Shown here: positions 11,151 through 23,452 of the stretch, piece after piece
How positions within the stretch are numbered: position 1 is the stretch's first letter
Layout of the letters: each line of letters begins with the position of its first letter
From: Bolinopsis microptera
Lineage: Eukaryota; Ctenophora; Tentaculata; Lobata; Bolinopsidae
Reading direction: 5' to 3'
Length of the DNA stretch: 64,000 nt
Assembly: GCF_026151205.1 (NCBI RefSeq)
Contig: NC_087074.1
Coordinates: 17,210,712-17,274,711, forward strand
The notes under the pieces: generated by a model
What the model was told of the DNA's origin: nothing
The model's input: only the letters and a program-made list of their open reading frames with translations
The model's database searches: none
Position numbers and translations under genes: made by a program

Positions 11151-11678
11151 AATAGAAGTTTTCCGTTTATTTGTAACTTAATGTTTTTTAAATTTATTTA
11201 TTCATGTTATCTGATCTCCCGGTTGACTAGTTATTGTTATTCTTTCGGCCCATTGCTCTCATCTAAAATGTTGTCCTCTATTTTATTAGATTAGACATTA
11301 TTCGAACAGGAAATTCATACAATAATTTAATAAATCTTGAAGTTCTCAAGTCTCAACATGCGATTTATCATTATGGCATATATAATACTATGATTTATTG
11401 ATGTAGTATTGACTGACTATAAACATTAACTTATGTTTTGTTAAAACATGTTTTGTTATGAACTTGTCTTCTCAAACTTTGTGGAACACGACCGATGGTC
11501 CCACAAATACAACTCAGCATGAAAAGTGGGACGTGTTTGTAACGCGCCAGGGCTAAAATTCAAATAAACTCCGTGCGCATACCACGTGGCCACGCTTGAA
11601 TTGAAATAATATTTATTAAAAGGACTGAATTCAGAATTGCTCGCCCAAAATATAAAATTATTGTTAATACATAAGGCC

Positions 11679-11769
11679 TTACTAGCTGGGCCGCGCTCAG
11701 CCTGTCATTCCGCCGAATCTCTATTCTATATGTTTATGAACATGATAGCCTGAGGTCCGGCCCAGGTAA
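11679..11769 (+). mobile_element. MITE copy 2, 91 bp (8-bp target duplication)
   Basis: Same family as 1456-1538, opposite orientation. Perfect 8-bp duplications ataaggcc at 11671-11678 and 11770-11777. The ends TTACTAGCTGGGCC and GGCCCAGGTAA form the inverted repeat. Confidence 0.8.
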
Positions 11770-11900
11770 ATAAGGCCCTGTGGGTATGAAAGTAATCTGT
11801 CTCAATGTATTTTTCTCGAAGAACAATGTCTCGTATTCGTAACTGAACAAAAACAACAACGTAAGGGTTAGCATATGCTTTAGTTAGGGATTGGTTAGGG

Positions 11901-11982
11901 TTTACTGGGCGGCGCTCAGCCTGTCATTCCGCCGAATCTTTATTTGTTTACGAATTCATAATAGCCTGGGGACCCCAAGTAA
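11901..11982 (+). mobile_element. MITE copy 3, 82 bp, inserted in a telomere-like word
   Basis: Same family. Perfect 8-bp duplications ggttaggg at 11893-11900 and 11983-11990. The target itself is a TTAGGG-type word within a degenerate telomere-like stretch. Confidence 0.8.
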
Positions 11983-12866
11983 GGTTAGGGTTGGAGTTTT
12001 GAATAATCCTTCAGAGTTCAGGGCCATCTCTAAAACGTGATAGTCTAAACGTCGAGTGCAGCGTGATTAATCGGCTTTTACATTTTAGTTTTACTATAAA
12101 TTCGCTCGCCTTAAAATTATCACGTGACTTTAGTTTTCATGGTTTTGCAGCCGAACAAAACGGTTTTACTGTTTACATAAACCCTAACCCCGAAGCTATC
12201 CACAACCCTAACCACAACCAAAGCCCTAAACAATAGAATTCGTGTTTAAGTCTTTAAGTTTAACTAGCCTGTCACGTGACAAAAACAGTTTTTTTCCATT
12301 ATACTCTCGATCCAGGGAAGCATTCAGCATTGTTATTTGTTACCCTACGGCCTACGTCATGGGGGGTGATTCGGAATCAGCGTCTAAAAATACACTGATT
12401 TAGGTCTCTTTTATACCCTCAGGGCATTTTCACAAGAACTTTTTAAAAATTGAGGCGAGCGATGGGTGGGAGCGATTTAGTGGGAGCGTAACTAATCATC
12501 ATCCACCTTGAATAGGAGGATCATAACGGACTTTAACTTATCTTTCAAGTTTCTCAGGACCCAAGCCACCATCGTCTTGGCGTTTTAAAGCAATTATGTT
12601 GATGTGAAATTGTTCAGGGTATTATAGAAAGAAAATAAATCTTTAAACATTTTAAAACTTGAAAATTATATGAAATTAAAAACAAGCAGATACTAAACCA
12701 TGCAAATCTGGCACTGAATCATGTTTTATAAATGAAAAGCAATTGCATTGTTAACGGGTGATACCCATACAATTGTATTGCGGACAGCAAACCCACTGGA
12801 CTGTTCATTGCATTTTTGGCAGATATTATAGGTCAAAATAGGTCATTTAGAAATTATCATAAATGT

Positions 12867-12963
12867 TGTAGCGCGATGCACTACTGGGTCGCGCGCGCAT
12901 CAAATAATGCTTCTCGCAACCACAGCAGATCGGCGAGATGCGAAGGATTGACATCGTCAATCA
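12867..12963 (+). mobile_element. Short hairpin-ended element, copy 2 (11-bp target duplication)
   Basis: 97-bp relative of 1879-2077. It starts TGTAGCGCGATGCACTAC (imperfect hairpin) and ends with the hairpin GATTGAC-ATC-GTCAATC. Perfect 11-bp duplications atcataaatgt at 12856-12866 and 12964-12974. Confidence 0.7.
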
Positions 12964-13150
12964 ATCATAAATGTGGAACTTCAAACTTGCCATCGTCGCC
13001 AGCTGAACTTGCTCTCAGAGGGAATGGGGTTATAATTATAGTAGTTCATGGAAATTACAAATGCTAATGGGAGAAAATGGTAGGACTCTTACAGATACAG
13101 GCGTTCCCCCCCTCCCCTCTTAATTGACTATTAAAACATTTGACTCAGAT

Positions 13151-16100
13151 CTACACCTTACTTTTAACATCTTGCTCATTTAAATTACCCTGACTTTCTC
13201 TTTTTAATCTCTTAGTTTTAGTCTTCCTCGCCCCTCTCATTATTGAGTTGTGCCGCTCAAGTGCAACCACCTCTGCAAATGTCTCTCTCCGGTCGATGTT
13301 CATGTAACCCTCAATCACACCGCACATCTCGGAGGAGGCGGCGGATCTGCTGTAACGGTCACAAAGTGTGCTGAACAACTTGTCACGTTCCGTCTGTCCC
13401 TCCAGGTTGCCGGTTGTGATCCGCTTCAGAATGTGTTGTCTCTCTATTTCTGATCTGTACCATATCGTTACCGGAATCAGGAAAAAGTGGAACGGAAAGA
13501 GGAAAGGTTGCCCGTTTCTATATTCCTGAAATTGAAATTAATTATTCTGCAGGATAGTACATTGCGAATGAACGCACTTTTGGTAGATATATAGAACGTC
13601 TTTGAGTTGAAGTTGTTTGACTTAACGAAGCATCCTTCATACGGCTTGGACGTATTTATTTAGTTGTTTACACACAAGAATATAATCCCGGACACATTTC
13701 ACAGTATGACATGAAAAGTTGTTATTAGACAACCAGGGTGCAATTTTGAGTTGAACTTATTTCACGCGATTCCCTCTAAAACGAAAAAAAACTATAAAAA
13801 GGAACTTAATTGTATTTAAAAAGCGTATTTTTTCCGTTCACCCTTTTGAAAAAAGGCAATAGTGAAAGGTTACGAATGGACGTTTTTGCAGAAAAACGTG
13901 GATTTTGGAGATAGCGGTAGGCAGGTCTGAATATGTTGTCATCTGTCCTTCCGTCCGTTACCATGACAACCAGCGCGCAGTGCAGCGCGCAAGGATTGCT
14001 TGCGGAGATGTGATGTATAGATAGCCTGTGGTCAATGAATGCGCGGCGCGACTGTGTTTCAATGTATATAACGGTGTAATGTATAGTATTAGGTTATATG
14101 CGGGCCAAGCCCGATTTGTACTTGGCATGCGTAGTATAGTGTACTGACGTGTATCAATATTATTATTATGAAGTGAGCTGATTGGAGCTTATATTTATAG
14201 TTATACTTATAGTGAACGGAAATCTAGCGTCCGCCAAAACGAAACAACGGGCGCAATTCTTGTTAAGTGTAAAATAAAGGTATTAACAATGGTTTTAATC
14301 TCAAACCTTGAGAAGTTCGCTTCTGGCATATTTCCACTCAATGTCACAGTTTCCCTGGATTCTTTCGAAGGTATTGTTGAGAAGGGCTATTAACATGTTC
14401 AGCATGAGAACCACTGCTAAGATGATGTACAGGAGGAGAATAATGTACACCACGTAGGTTGAAGTGCTGTCGTTTCCCACTTCTATCTCCTGTGAGGGTG
14501 AGTTTTAGAAAGATTGAAAGTAAAGTCAGATAGTTTGGAGGTTAGGCACTCACTTTAAGCTTAGTAACACTAACAGTTTAAAACAACGATTGTAAAATTT
14601 TAACGGAATTATAGTTTTAAACTCTGAAGAAAATACTTACTGGTACTTCTAGTAAACCAAATGTTGACCAAATGACATTCATCAAACAAGTCCAGAAGTC
14701 TTTGAAGAATTTTGGGATGGTCTTTGACTTGACATCTGCTCCGTCCAGTACATTATTATTCACCAAATCAGTAATGGTTTCATTGTGTGTTCTCACTGTG
14801 CTAACTATAGAGTGAACAGCTATAGCAGTACCCAGCACACATGTCAGCAGCACGATCAGCACAAATTTGAAAACATCAGCAATCAGGGCTCTCAGGGCGA
14901 TCAGGAGGGGACCTAAACCAGGGAAGAACTCCATAAAGTTCAACCATCGCAGAATAATGAGAAATTCTGTAATGGCATACAAGTAGGTAATGTTCAGGAT
15001 GTCTTGATGCAGATTTTCCAGCTTAATCAAACTTAAACTGTCGTCAGGGTTATCATATGTGGCCCACACAATGATTCTGTATACAGCAGCAGCTGCGATC
15101 ATGGCACAGGAGAATATCTCTAGAACGTTCCACATGTTTGGCAGGTACCTCCAAAGTCCCTGCTGCCACATCTGATCAAACTCTATTAAGAGTCTGGAAA
15201 CAGTGCAGCACCATAACACGAACTCCACGTCGAGAGGGACGTGAGAGTTCTTAGGACTCACACAAGTGGCGATAAGTAGTGCCAACAGTAACACATAGTT
15301 CATTATATCGGTCACAAAGCACATGAACGGAATGGAGAGCAGTTTCATGTGTTGTGCCACGCTGGACTCCATTGGCGATACTTTAACATGTTGCTCGAAC
15401 ACTAGGAACTTGAGCAGATACCACGGAAGTAGTATAGGACTCAGAAAAAATTTGGCCGCTATTCTTACCTTACCGAATGTCATTTTATAAGCCACTTTGC
15501 CGTACCAATCCTCAATTATGATCTGCTGGCTAAAAGGATGTCCGACAAACCGTTTCTTTCCTTCGTCAATCGCTTTTCTGAGCAGCCCATGTGATCTCTC
15601 CAGCACCTCCCTGGCTTCCCACATCCTGTCACAATGATCCAACATTTTGTAGGCGAACACGTCAGCATCCCGGATCAGCAACTCAAACTCCATTCTAAAC
15701 TCATCCCTGATGTTAACTATGGCCTCTATACTCTTGCTAACATCGAATGCGGCTCTGAAGGGGTCCCTACACTTCAAGTAAACATCGTTAGAAAGCAGGT
15801 ATGTCAATGACTTCACGCTGAATCCTGACTCGAATCCCGCGACATCAACAGATCAGTTTCCTTCTGATACCTCAGATAAGAGGTGAGCTTGATAACAGCC
15901 GCGTTGAGGTTAGCTCCTGCGTTGAGGAGAGCGTCTATAGAGTCCCTGTCTCCTCTAACAGCAGCGATACTGAGGGGGCTATCTCGCTCCGTGTTGGTCA
16001 CGTTCGGATCACCCCCGTATACCAGGATCATATCTACCATCCTGTAACTGACTTTAGCAGCAGCAATTAGTGGCGTGTCTCCATCATTGTTTTCTGTATT

Positions 16101-16525
16101 CGCTACATTCAATCTAGTGTAGTGCAATGGGGAGCAACCTATTTTAGGGACAATATCCACTTTGTGGCCTCTTTCTGATAATATCTTCTCAACTCCATCA
16201 TAGTCTTTCGCCGCAATCATCTCAAAAATCTGAGTCGTCTTTTGGCTCAGGTCCTCAAGGCTTGGGAAAACCTCGTGATTTTTGTGCAGCGTTGATAGTT
16301 CGTTGTTATCATAGTTGAATTGCTTGTCTCCTGAGTTAACTGGGGACAAGGAGATTGTGGGAGAAGTAACATCCGGACGGTATTTGAAATTGATAATGAT
16401 TGTCGGATGTGTCTGTCCCATCTCTTGTCTTCATCGATCTTATTGCTTGGATCATCATCTAAGGGTAAGGATATTGAGACAGTTGGGGAAAGGGCCACTG
16501 TATCTAAGGTAGCTTCACCGTTCAT
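13151..16525 (-). CDS. TRPC-like cation channel, minus strand, with a frame break
   Basis: Coding parts: N-terminal ankyrin part 16421-15813 (or from ATG 16525), membrane part about 15850-14641, exon 14489-14307 and last exon 13525-13151; phases of the last three agree. Ankyrin-like units (GCSPLHY, GDTPLIAAA, DSPLSIAA) precede about five hydrophobic segments; the third exon carries the last segment (MLNMLIALLNNTFERIQ) and the TRP-box region DIEWKYARSELLK, diagnostic of TRP channels; the tail continues EYRNGQPFLFPF. Few ankyrins plus EWK(F/Y)AR favour TRPC over TRPN or TRPA. These are tetrameric Ca2+/Na+ channels of the plasma membrane. Oddities: the ankyrin frame stops at 15813 while the membrane frame is closed upstream at about 15849, so one indel lies within 15813-15850; one ankyrin looks shortened (GCSPLHYTRLNVAN). 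An acceptor-like TTTGTTTCTTAG ends at 16548. The start is uncertain: the ATG at 16525 opens a different frame. Confidence 0.82.
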
Positions 16526-16547
16526 ATTGCATCTTCGCACTCTCAAC

Positions 16548-18412
16548 CTAAGAAACAAACATTTGTTTACAATACCAACTTCGAAAGTACAAAGTAAGTA
16601 AGGCGAGAAAATCCCTAACTTTGACTATTTTCTGTCCGAAATTTCAGATGAAGTTTCGAGATACAAAGCATTTTTAACATAAAGTGACAATTTGAGTTTG
16701 ACAAAATCATTAATGTCCACTGTTTGGCCACCAGGCATTGAAGTTTAGAATTAAGTTATTCAGATTATAAATTGGCATGGGAAAGCTACTGGTGAGAAAT
16801 CGAAAATAGCTTCAGGAGCCAAGAAAAGGCCGGTAATAATTTGAACTTTATCTGGAAAACTTGCTGGCGGTAAAGTATGAGCAGAATGTGTGGTATCGTG
16901 CTGGTTAACATTAAGTAAATATTAGGTTTGTAACTAACTGACGGCTCTAAAAGCTGCAGCAGTTAACATGAGACACGTCACGATATAAAACAAGCCTGTA
17001 CATTTTTATATAGGCTTTTATACGCTTCTATTCCAAAAATTGAATCCGAATGCAACATTTAAATCAGACAAACGGTTTAAAATGAAGAATCCAAACTTAA
17101 AACTGCGCCAGAGATTACAATCCTAGAAAAATGAAGTTTGTTGGTGTGGTTTACAAGTGTAGTGCAGGGTATGCTGTTCTGATCCATTGAATATTGATAC
17201 GAAAATAATGCTCAGATCGGCCCTCGCAGTCTCATTTCAGCGTTTGCCTTATAAGTTCAAATGCGTTCGACACCCGTATACCTTAAAAAATATTCTTTTA
17301 TTTCTCTTTCAGAAGATACGCAAGAAGTGATGCGCATTGCACAACGAACAAAATTGTCCAAACTCTGCGGCGTTCGAACCTCAAATCAAGACTTTAAGTG
17401 TCTTACAAATCAAGACACTTAAACTTAAAGTAAGTTACATCAGATTTAAAACATCATCGCCATAACGAATGTGAAGACTTTAATGTAACCAAGGTAACTT
17501 ATGAAGCTAAGCTAATTGCGCTATAACATTACACTGCAAGTGCAGTATCGTTGGTTATAATATTAGTAATAATTAGTAATAATATTAGTTATAATAACGG
17601 CACCTCAATCTAAATTCCGATTACGCTCAGTGATCGTTATGCTCACAACATTCAAACTTGTGCAATAAGATTTGCTTGTCAATATTAGCAAACATGTCGC
17701 TCATAAGTTGTGGCTTGATTTAAAACTCGGTTGATCTCATCACAGCTTGAATGGAAGTAATTGTTGCTTTAATGCGTGGCGTGAAATACACGGTCATTCA
17801 TGTTAGGAGAGCTTTTACAAAGTCCAGTGATAAAATTGCAATATTGTTCAGGTTACCCCAAACAAAGACTAGTTTAAATGTGAATCGGTCACGAGGGCGT
17901 AGGACACGAGGGCAGAGGTCACGAGGGCGAAGGACCCAAGGGCGGAAGTTTCTAAAAGGTTGGACACGAGGGCGATAATCTATCACATGACACAAGGGCG
18001 GAAGTTTCCTAAAACGATCACATGACTCATTTTATCATGGAAATATACAATTTGCGATAATTCAAATAAATAACTCCGAATAAGATTTACCAACAACACT
18101 GTTGTGACAAAGCTGTAAAAATTAAAGTCACTAAAAAATAGATGAATTATGAACACAAATATTTCCGACCTACTGAGTTTCCACTTTCCAGGCTACTAAA
18201 CGAATGCCGTAAAAAGACACTGAAGGACATACCATTACTATTACACAAGGCCTGATGGCCAGCTTACTTCCGGCTGATATGTCCGGTTCATTGTTGCAGG
18301 AGATTGGACAAATTCTCCGGACCACGGCAACAAAAGAATTAAAAGTTTGCTCACATGCCGAGCTCCAGGTATTATGAAGAAGAAAATTATCAGATCCAGC
18401 GAACTATTCGAC
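16548..18412. other. Noncoding, upstream of the TRP gene
   Basis: No gene supported. There is a short inverted repeat (AAGTGTCTT) around 17394-17420 and a small degenerate repeat of CACGAGGGCG words at 17888-18000, which alone explains the short open frames there. Confidence 0.55.
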
Positions 18413-19779
18413 GGGGGGGGGGGGGGGGGACAATGGATATTTTTTTGTGAAACTTGATTTCGAGATAGCAGTTGACCAACAAACTAGGACCAGTGACCAA
18501 ACTTTTGAGGGGGTCCCGGACCCTAACCGCCAAACGGTGCCCGCGGGGCAGCCACACCCATATTTGGTCCAAATTAGGCCCAATTTAGCCAAATACCCTG
18601 AACATGCCCAAAACCCAGATTTTAGGTGCTCTTCTTGTAGCTAGTGGTCTCCTGAACTCGTATATGAAATTTCATCAAGATTGGACAAAAAATGACTGAG
18701 TTATGGGCCAAAAACCATATGCCCATATTTGGGCATACGCACCAAATTTGGTAGATTTCGTCCCATAAATTGAGCAAATATCAATATTTTTGAATGAAAC
18801 TTACTTTATAAGAAAGGTAAGCCTAAACTACATATTAGCTGTAAGTTATAGCTTTATATTTGTTTAAATGTGGATACTAAGGCGAAAAAACCACAAAAAA
18901 TGAACTAAATTGCCCGTATCTTGGTTCGCGATATTCGCGGAATTGATCTCATTAAAATTGTAACAACTCAATCAGTTTTCAAAATTTTTGCATGAAATTT
19001 TCGGAATCGACTCGAAATCGCATTTCCACCTTATTTTGAGAACAGATTTTTGATTTAGGCCTCCAAAAAAATTTGCCGGCCAAATTCTGAATTTTTCCGG
19101 GAAAATTTTGGAATTTGGCCGCCAAATTTTTTTGGAGGCCTAAATCAAAAATCTGTTCTCAAAATAAGGTGGAAATGCGATTTTGAGTCGATTCCAAAAA
19201 TTTCATGCAAAAATTTTGAAAACTGATTGAGTTGTTACAATTTTAATGAGATCAATTCCGCGAATATCGCGAACCAAGATACGGGCAATTTAGTTCATTT
19301 TTTGTGGTTTTTTCGCCTTAGTATCCACATTTAAACAAATACAAAGCTATAACTTACAGAGAATATGTAGTTTAGGCTTGCCTTTCTTATAAAGTAAGTT
19401 TCATTCAAAAATATTGATATTTGCCCAATTTATGGGACGAAATCTACCAAATTTGGTGCGTATGCCCAAATATGGGCATATGGTTTTTGGCCCATAACTC
19501 AGTCATTTTTTGTCCAATCTTGATGAAATTTCATATACGAGTTCAGGAGACCACTAGCTACAAGTAGAGCACCTAAAATCTGGGTTTTGGGCATGTTCAG
19601 GGTATTTGGCTAAATTGGGCCTAATTTGGACCAAATATGGGCGTGGCTGCCCCGCGGGCACCGTTTGGCGGTTGGGGTCCGGGACCCCCTCAAAAGTTCG
19701 GTCACTGGTCCTAGTTTGTTGGTCAACTGCTATCTCGAAATCAACTTTCACAAAAAAATATCCATTGTCCCCCCCCCCC
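18413..19779. mobile_element. Near-perfect 1.37-kb foldback palindrome
   Basis: Two arms of about 680 bp, 18413-19098 and 19100-19779, are inverted copies with only a few mismatches (for example CCAAACT versus CCGAACT). The centre is ...TTTTTCCGGGAAAA.... The outer ends are a run of 17 G (18413-18429) followed by ACAATGG, mirrored by CCATTGT and about 11 C. No clear target duplication was found at the flanks. The transcript of either strand would fold into one long hairpin. Short frames inside mirror each other and are not genes. Confidence 0.88.
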
Positions 19780-22700
19780 TTAAGACACAAAAGTTTTATC
19801 GTCTAAAACTAAAAATGTACAGTGAACTGAAATTGGAATTTGTTGGCTGAAAGCCTCACAACTCTTGGGCAACTGAGCAAAGAACAATTTAATATGTCAG
19901 CTTTATATTTATATCGGTCTATTGAAATTTAAGTTAAAAGAACGGAAAAAACACCATATTTGGTCAGTTGAAGCTACGTTTTCTTCTTTATCTCTCCAAT
20001 AAGTGCATTGTAGAAAAAGAGAGAGGATCCACAATTTGTATTGACTACGATATAATTGTGCGATTGTCTTTTCAACCAAACATTTACACGTTATCCTACT
20101 TGCAGGTATTATTCCTTTGTCCTACCGAGATCAGACTAAAACAGGTACAGTGGTCAGCGAATAGTGATCGGTGAGAAAGATTTGTAAATTATCGAACACA
20201 GCATTAAAGGATAGGTGGGAGTTATGGTGTTAAATGTACCCGAAACCAGAACTAATACAATAATACTTTAGCACGAGCTTACAATAGGAGAAATAGGGAT
20301 CCATCACAATTATTATACAGGAGTAGGACTACGCCAAGCAACAAGGCAAGTGGCAACAGCTGTGTTGGACCACGCAAAGGTTTGAAAAGCTGTGTTTAAG
20401 TTATGATTGGTATTTTCAATGTTAACATATACTTATATATATAGCCGATCCTACCATTTAGGCCTTATGACTATGAGCGTAATAAGTTATAATAACCTGT
20501 AGTCTGTACATTCTATAACTTAAAGAATGCGGAATGAGTAAGTGGCTAATATTATGGAAATATTACTACTTAAATCAGTGTTACTGTTGATGTGGACAAT
20601 GTAATTGTAAAGGTAAAATCGTGGGAGCACGGTGCTTTCGATGATACAGACTGGCCGCTGTGATCTTGACTTCTGAACACATTTGTGCATATATTGCAGT
20701 ACGGTAAAGTGATGAGAGGAATGCCGAAGGGGCAAGTGCTGGTTGATATTGTGCCTTTCATCAACTAGAGAAGCAACAAACGGATTGGGGACAGGCGTGA
20801 GGCGAGCAACCGCCTGTTATGAGTTAATGAAAGAACAGCTTATTATATATTATAGACATAGTTATAGGGAACGAATAGCATTATAGTCTGTGAATAAATT
20901 CATCACAAAGGTAAAAGGTTTCCCTACAGAAATGTGTTGTAGATAGCCCAATGAACCACAAAGAAAACTTTGTTACGAATTTATTTACAGATGATCCCAT
21001 AATATATATAAATTACTATTCTTAACTGTAACAGTCACGTGATCTACCAACCGTGGGGCACGCTGTAATGCGCGCGCTTGATTGGATGATTATAAATCTA
21101 ATCGCGGATCTATTTTTACTGTTTTTTTCCCGTTATAATTATGTAGTTCCATTTCACACACGGTACTTCGACGTACACTCAAGCAAGTCATAACTCGAAA
21201 GTTACCTTTTCTCACGATTAAATGCTTTATGAGTGGAACCTTATTATTGATGATTAGTCTTTTGAATAAATTGAATATTACGCGAACAACAACTCGATAT
21301 TATTTAAGTTGTAATGGACAGTTGTATCACTTTGATATCGATGTTTTCATCGCAAATGAACACGTCGACTGAACACGTGAATCTCTCATGTTACCTGTAA
21401 GTTGAATTAAGGCCTTGCAACTTTTAATTCTCGTAATTTAATCGAGTCGTTGATGAAAGTCTCGACTCTCAAGGTCAACAAATGTGGAACAACTTCTCTA
21501 CTCTCTCATGGGACCTGTTAAAACGAGGTGACTTGTCGGAGGTTCAATTATTTCTGTACGAGTGTAATAATGAATAATGGTATTCAAACTGACCGGAAGT
21601 CAATTATATATGTTATATGAAAAGGACTAAATATTTCAAATTCAAATTTAAAACAACTTCACAAAATAATGAACGACAGATGAATAGGTAATGAACCAAG
21701 GCAGCTTGGTAATGGTCTGTAAGTGCAACCAGACTCATACACAGTCCACATAGTATCTCACAGGATCATACAGTACGGTACAAATACTAACTCTTATCAG
21801 TGCGAACTAACTACACTAATCTATATTGAGTCTGCCAAGGCTTCACTTAGTTATAGTTAACACTATACCCTAATCTCCAGCTCCATATGGTATCTTACAA
21901 CCCGACAAAACACAAAGGACACTGGTGTATCAAAATACCTTAGCACTATTATCTGCCAGTATAAGATATACAGTTACAATAAAAGGAATGTTGATCGTAT
22001 CAAGGGATTCCTAAGGAATTGGAAGATTTTGCTTCCTATAAAGTGTACGTTATTTCTAAGTAGGATGTTTACATGATATAAGCTAGAATGTAAGCTGATA
22101 CTCAGGGTGGCTGTAATTGGAATACTCTCATATGGCCGGAGGTGTTTATACATCTTCATTTACTTGCAATAAGCGCAAACACGCGGTCTACGGAAATAAG
22201 CACATGATTGCAAGACAGAATTAGATGCACTTAGCAAAAAGTCGGACTAAAGTTATCAAGTTTAGATAAGAGACTCTGCGAACCTGCATTCCTATGTGGC
22301 CGGATATTATTTCTGTATAAACTATAACTAAAAGGAACTCATTAATGCCACACGAACAAAAATGCTGCAATTCAGTGTTAGCCTCATGGAGACTATTCTT
22401 TATCATAATTAACTGGGACGACTAACGGAGCTGGTTGATGTTTAACAGCTCTCGGTAATTGGAAGTTCTGATAGCTCGGTCAGATTGTCCGGGAATTGGT
22501 TGATATTAATAATTAATATCGGATATCTATTAAATTCATGAGGAATATTATGTGTTTAACATGACCAATAATAGATTACTAGTTTAGGCTAATGAATATG
22601 TGTTCGGAAGGGGGAGGGGGGGTTGATATTCATTTTCTGTTCATTAAATCAAATGTGCATGAGTGATAACGATAATAGGTCGGAACAATAAGTGAGAATA

Positions 22701-22925
22701 TAATTTGAAACGCCATTTACCTATGTTAATATAAATTAATGTACCTATATTAAGTTAATATAAAATAATTCAACAAGTAAAATGTGGACAAAATGCCTGT
22801 TGCCTGATAAATTAGTTCCAATTCAATAACAAAACATAACCGACGTTTGCAATTTGGAGCAATTTTTTGTGAAATTTCCTCATGAGGTACAAATGGGTAC
22901 ACTCAGGATTACACCAAGTTCACAT
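19780..22925. other. Noncoding region, no gene seen
   Basis: About 3.1 kb of A+T-rich DNA. Open frames are all under 75 codons, without recognisable domains or consistent splice phase. One short minus-strand Cys-containing frame near 20570-20764 was considered and not accepted. Confidence 0.55.
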
Positions 22926-22929
22926 TCCT

Positions 22930-23385
22930 TTAGGTAGAGGCGTGAGAAAAAGTATATGAAGTGGGGAGTCCTGGGCGTGAGCAGGATCGAATGTAGGAAG
23001 TGGGGAGGCCTGGGCGTGAGAAGAAGTATATGAAGTGGGGAGGCCTGGGTGTGAGCAGGAGTGTATGAAGTGGGGAGGCCTGGGCGTGAGCAGGAGTGTA
23101 GGAAGTGGGGAGGCCTGGGCGTGAGAAGAAGTATATGAAGTGGGGAGGCCTGGGTGTGAGCAGGAGTGTATGAAGTGGGGAGGCCTGGGCGTGAGCAGGA
23201 GTGTATGAAGTGGGGAGGCCTGGGCGTGAGAAGAAGTATATGAAGTGGGGAGGCCTGGGCGTGAGCAGGAGTGTATGAAGTGGGGAGGCCTGGGCGTGAG
23301 AAGGAGTGTATGAAGTGGGGAGGCCTGGGCGTGAGCAGGAGTGTATGAAGTGGGGAGGCCTGGGCGTGAGCAGGAGTGTAGTAAG
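22930..23385. repeat. 35-bp minisatellite, left block
   Basis: About 13 copies of a 35-bp unit around GTGGGGAGGCCTGGGCGTGA with variable ends. It continues in the same orientation at 29954. The two blocks were one array before the insertion at 23386-29953: the array word gtagtaag is duplicated at the junctions (23378-23385, 29954-29961). Because 35 is not divisible by 3 and no frame has stops, long minus-strand frames arise by chance. Confidence 0.92.
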
Positions 23386-23452
23386 GGTACCGCGACAATT
23401 GACCCCCCGACAATTGACCCCCGATGTAATTACACTGGGGTCAATTGATCGG

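Larger units (their letters stand above)
11151..13150. other. Intergenic region between GNAT copy 2 and the TRP gene
   Basis: No gene is supported. It holds two MITE copies (11679-11769, 11901-11982), one short hairpin element (12867-12963) and scattered telomere-like words: GGGTTAG/TTAGGG around 11865-11990 and the opposite-strand CCCTAAC around 12180-12235. Confidence 0.6.

Noticed and set aside
17751-17995. Arg-rich short frames
   Set aside because: Explained by degenerate CACGAGGGCG repeats.
18405-19790. Target-site duplication for the foldback palindrome
   Set aside because: The flanks (ATTCGAC and TTAAGAC) share no convincing direct repeat, so the insertion mechanism stays open.
18390-19850. 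Paired short frames with identical peptides on both strands
   Set aside because: They are the two arms of the foldback palindrome; no start or domain support.
20570-20764. Minus-strand 64-codon frame with a few cysteines
   Set aside because: No splice partners, no signal peptide and no recognised pattern.
22880-23413. Minus-strand 177-codon Pro/His-rich frame
   Set aside because: It is the 35-bp minisatellite read through three frames in turn (105 nt per 35 residues); no start context, domain or splice logic.
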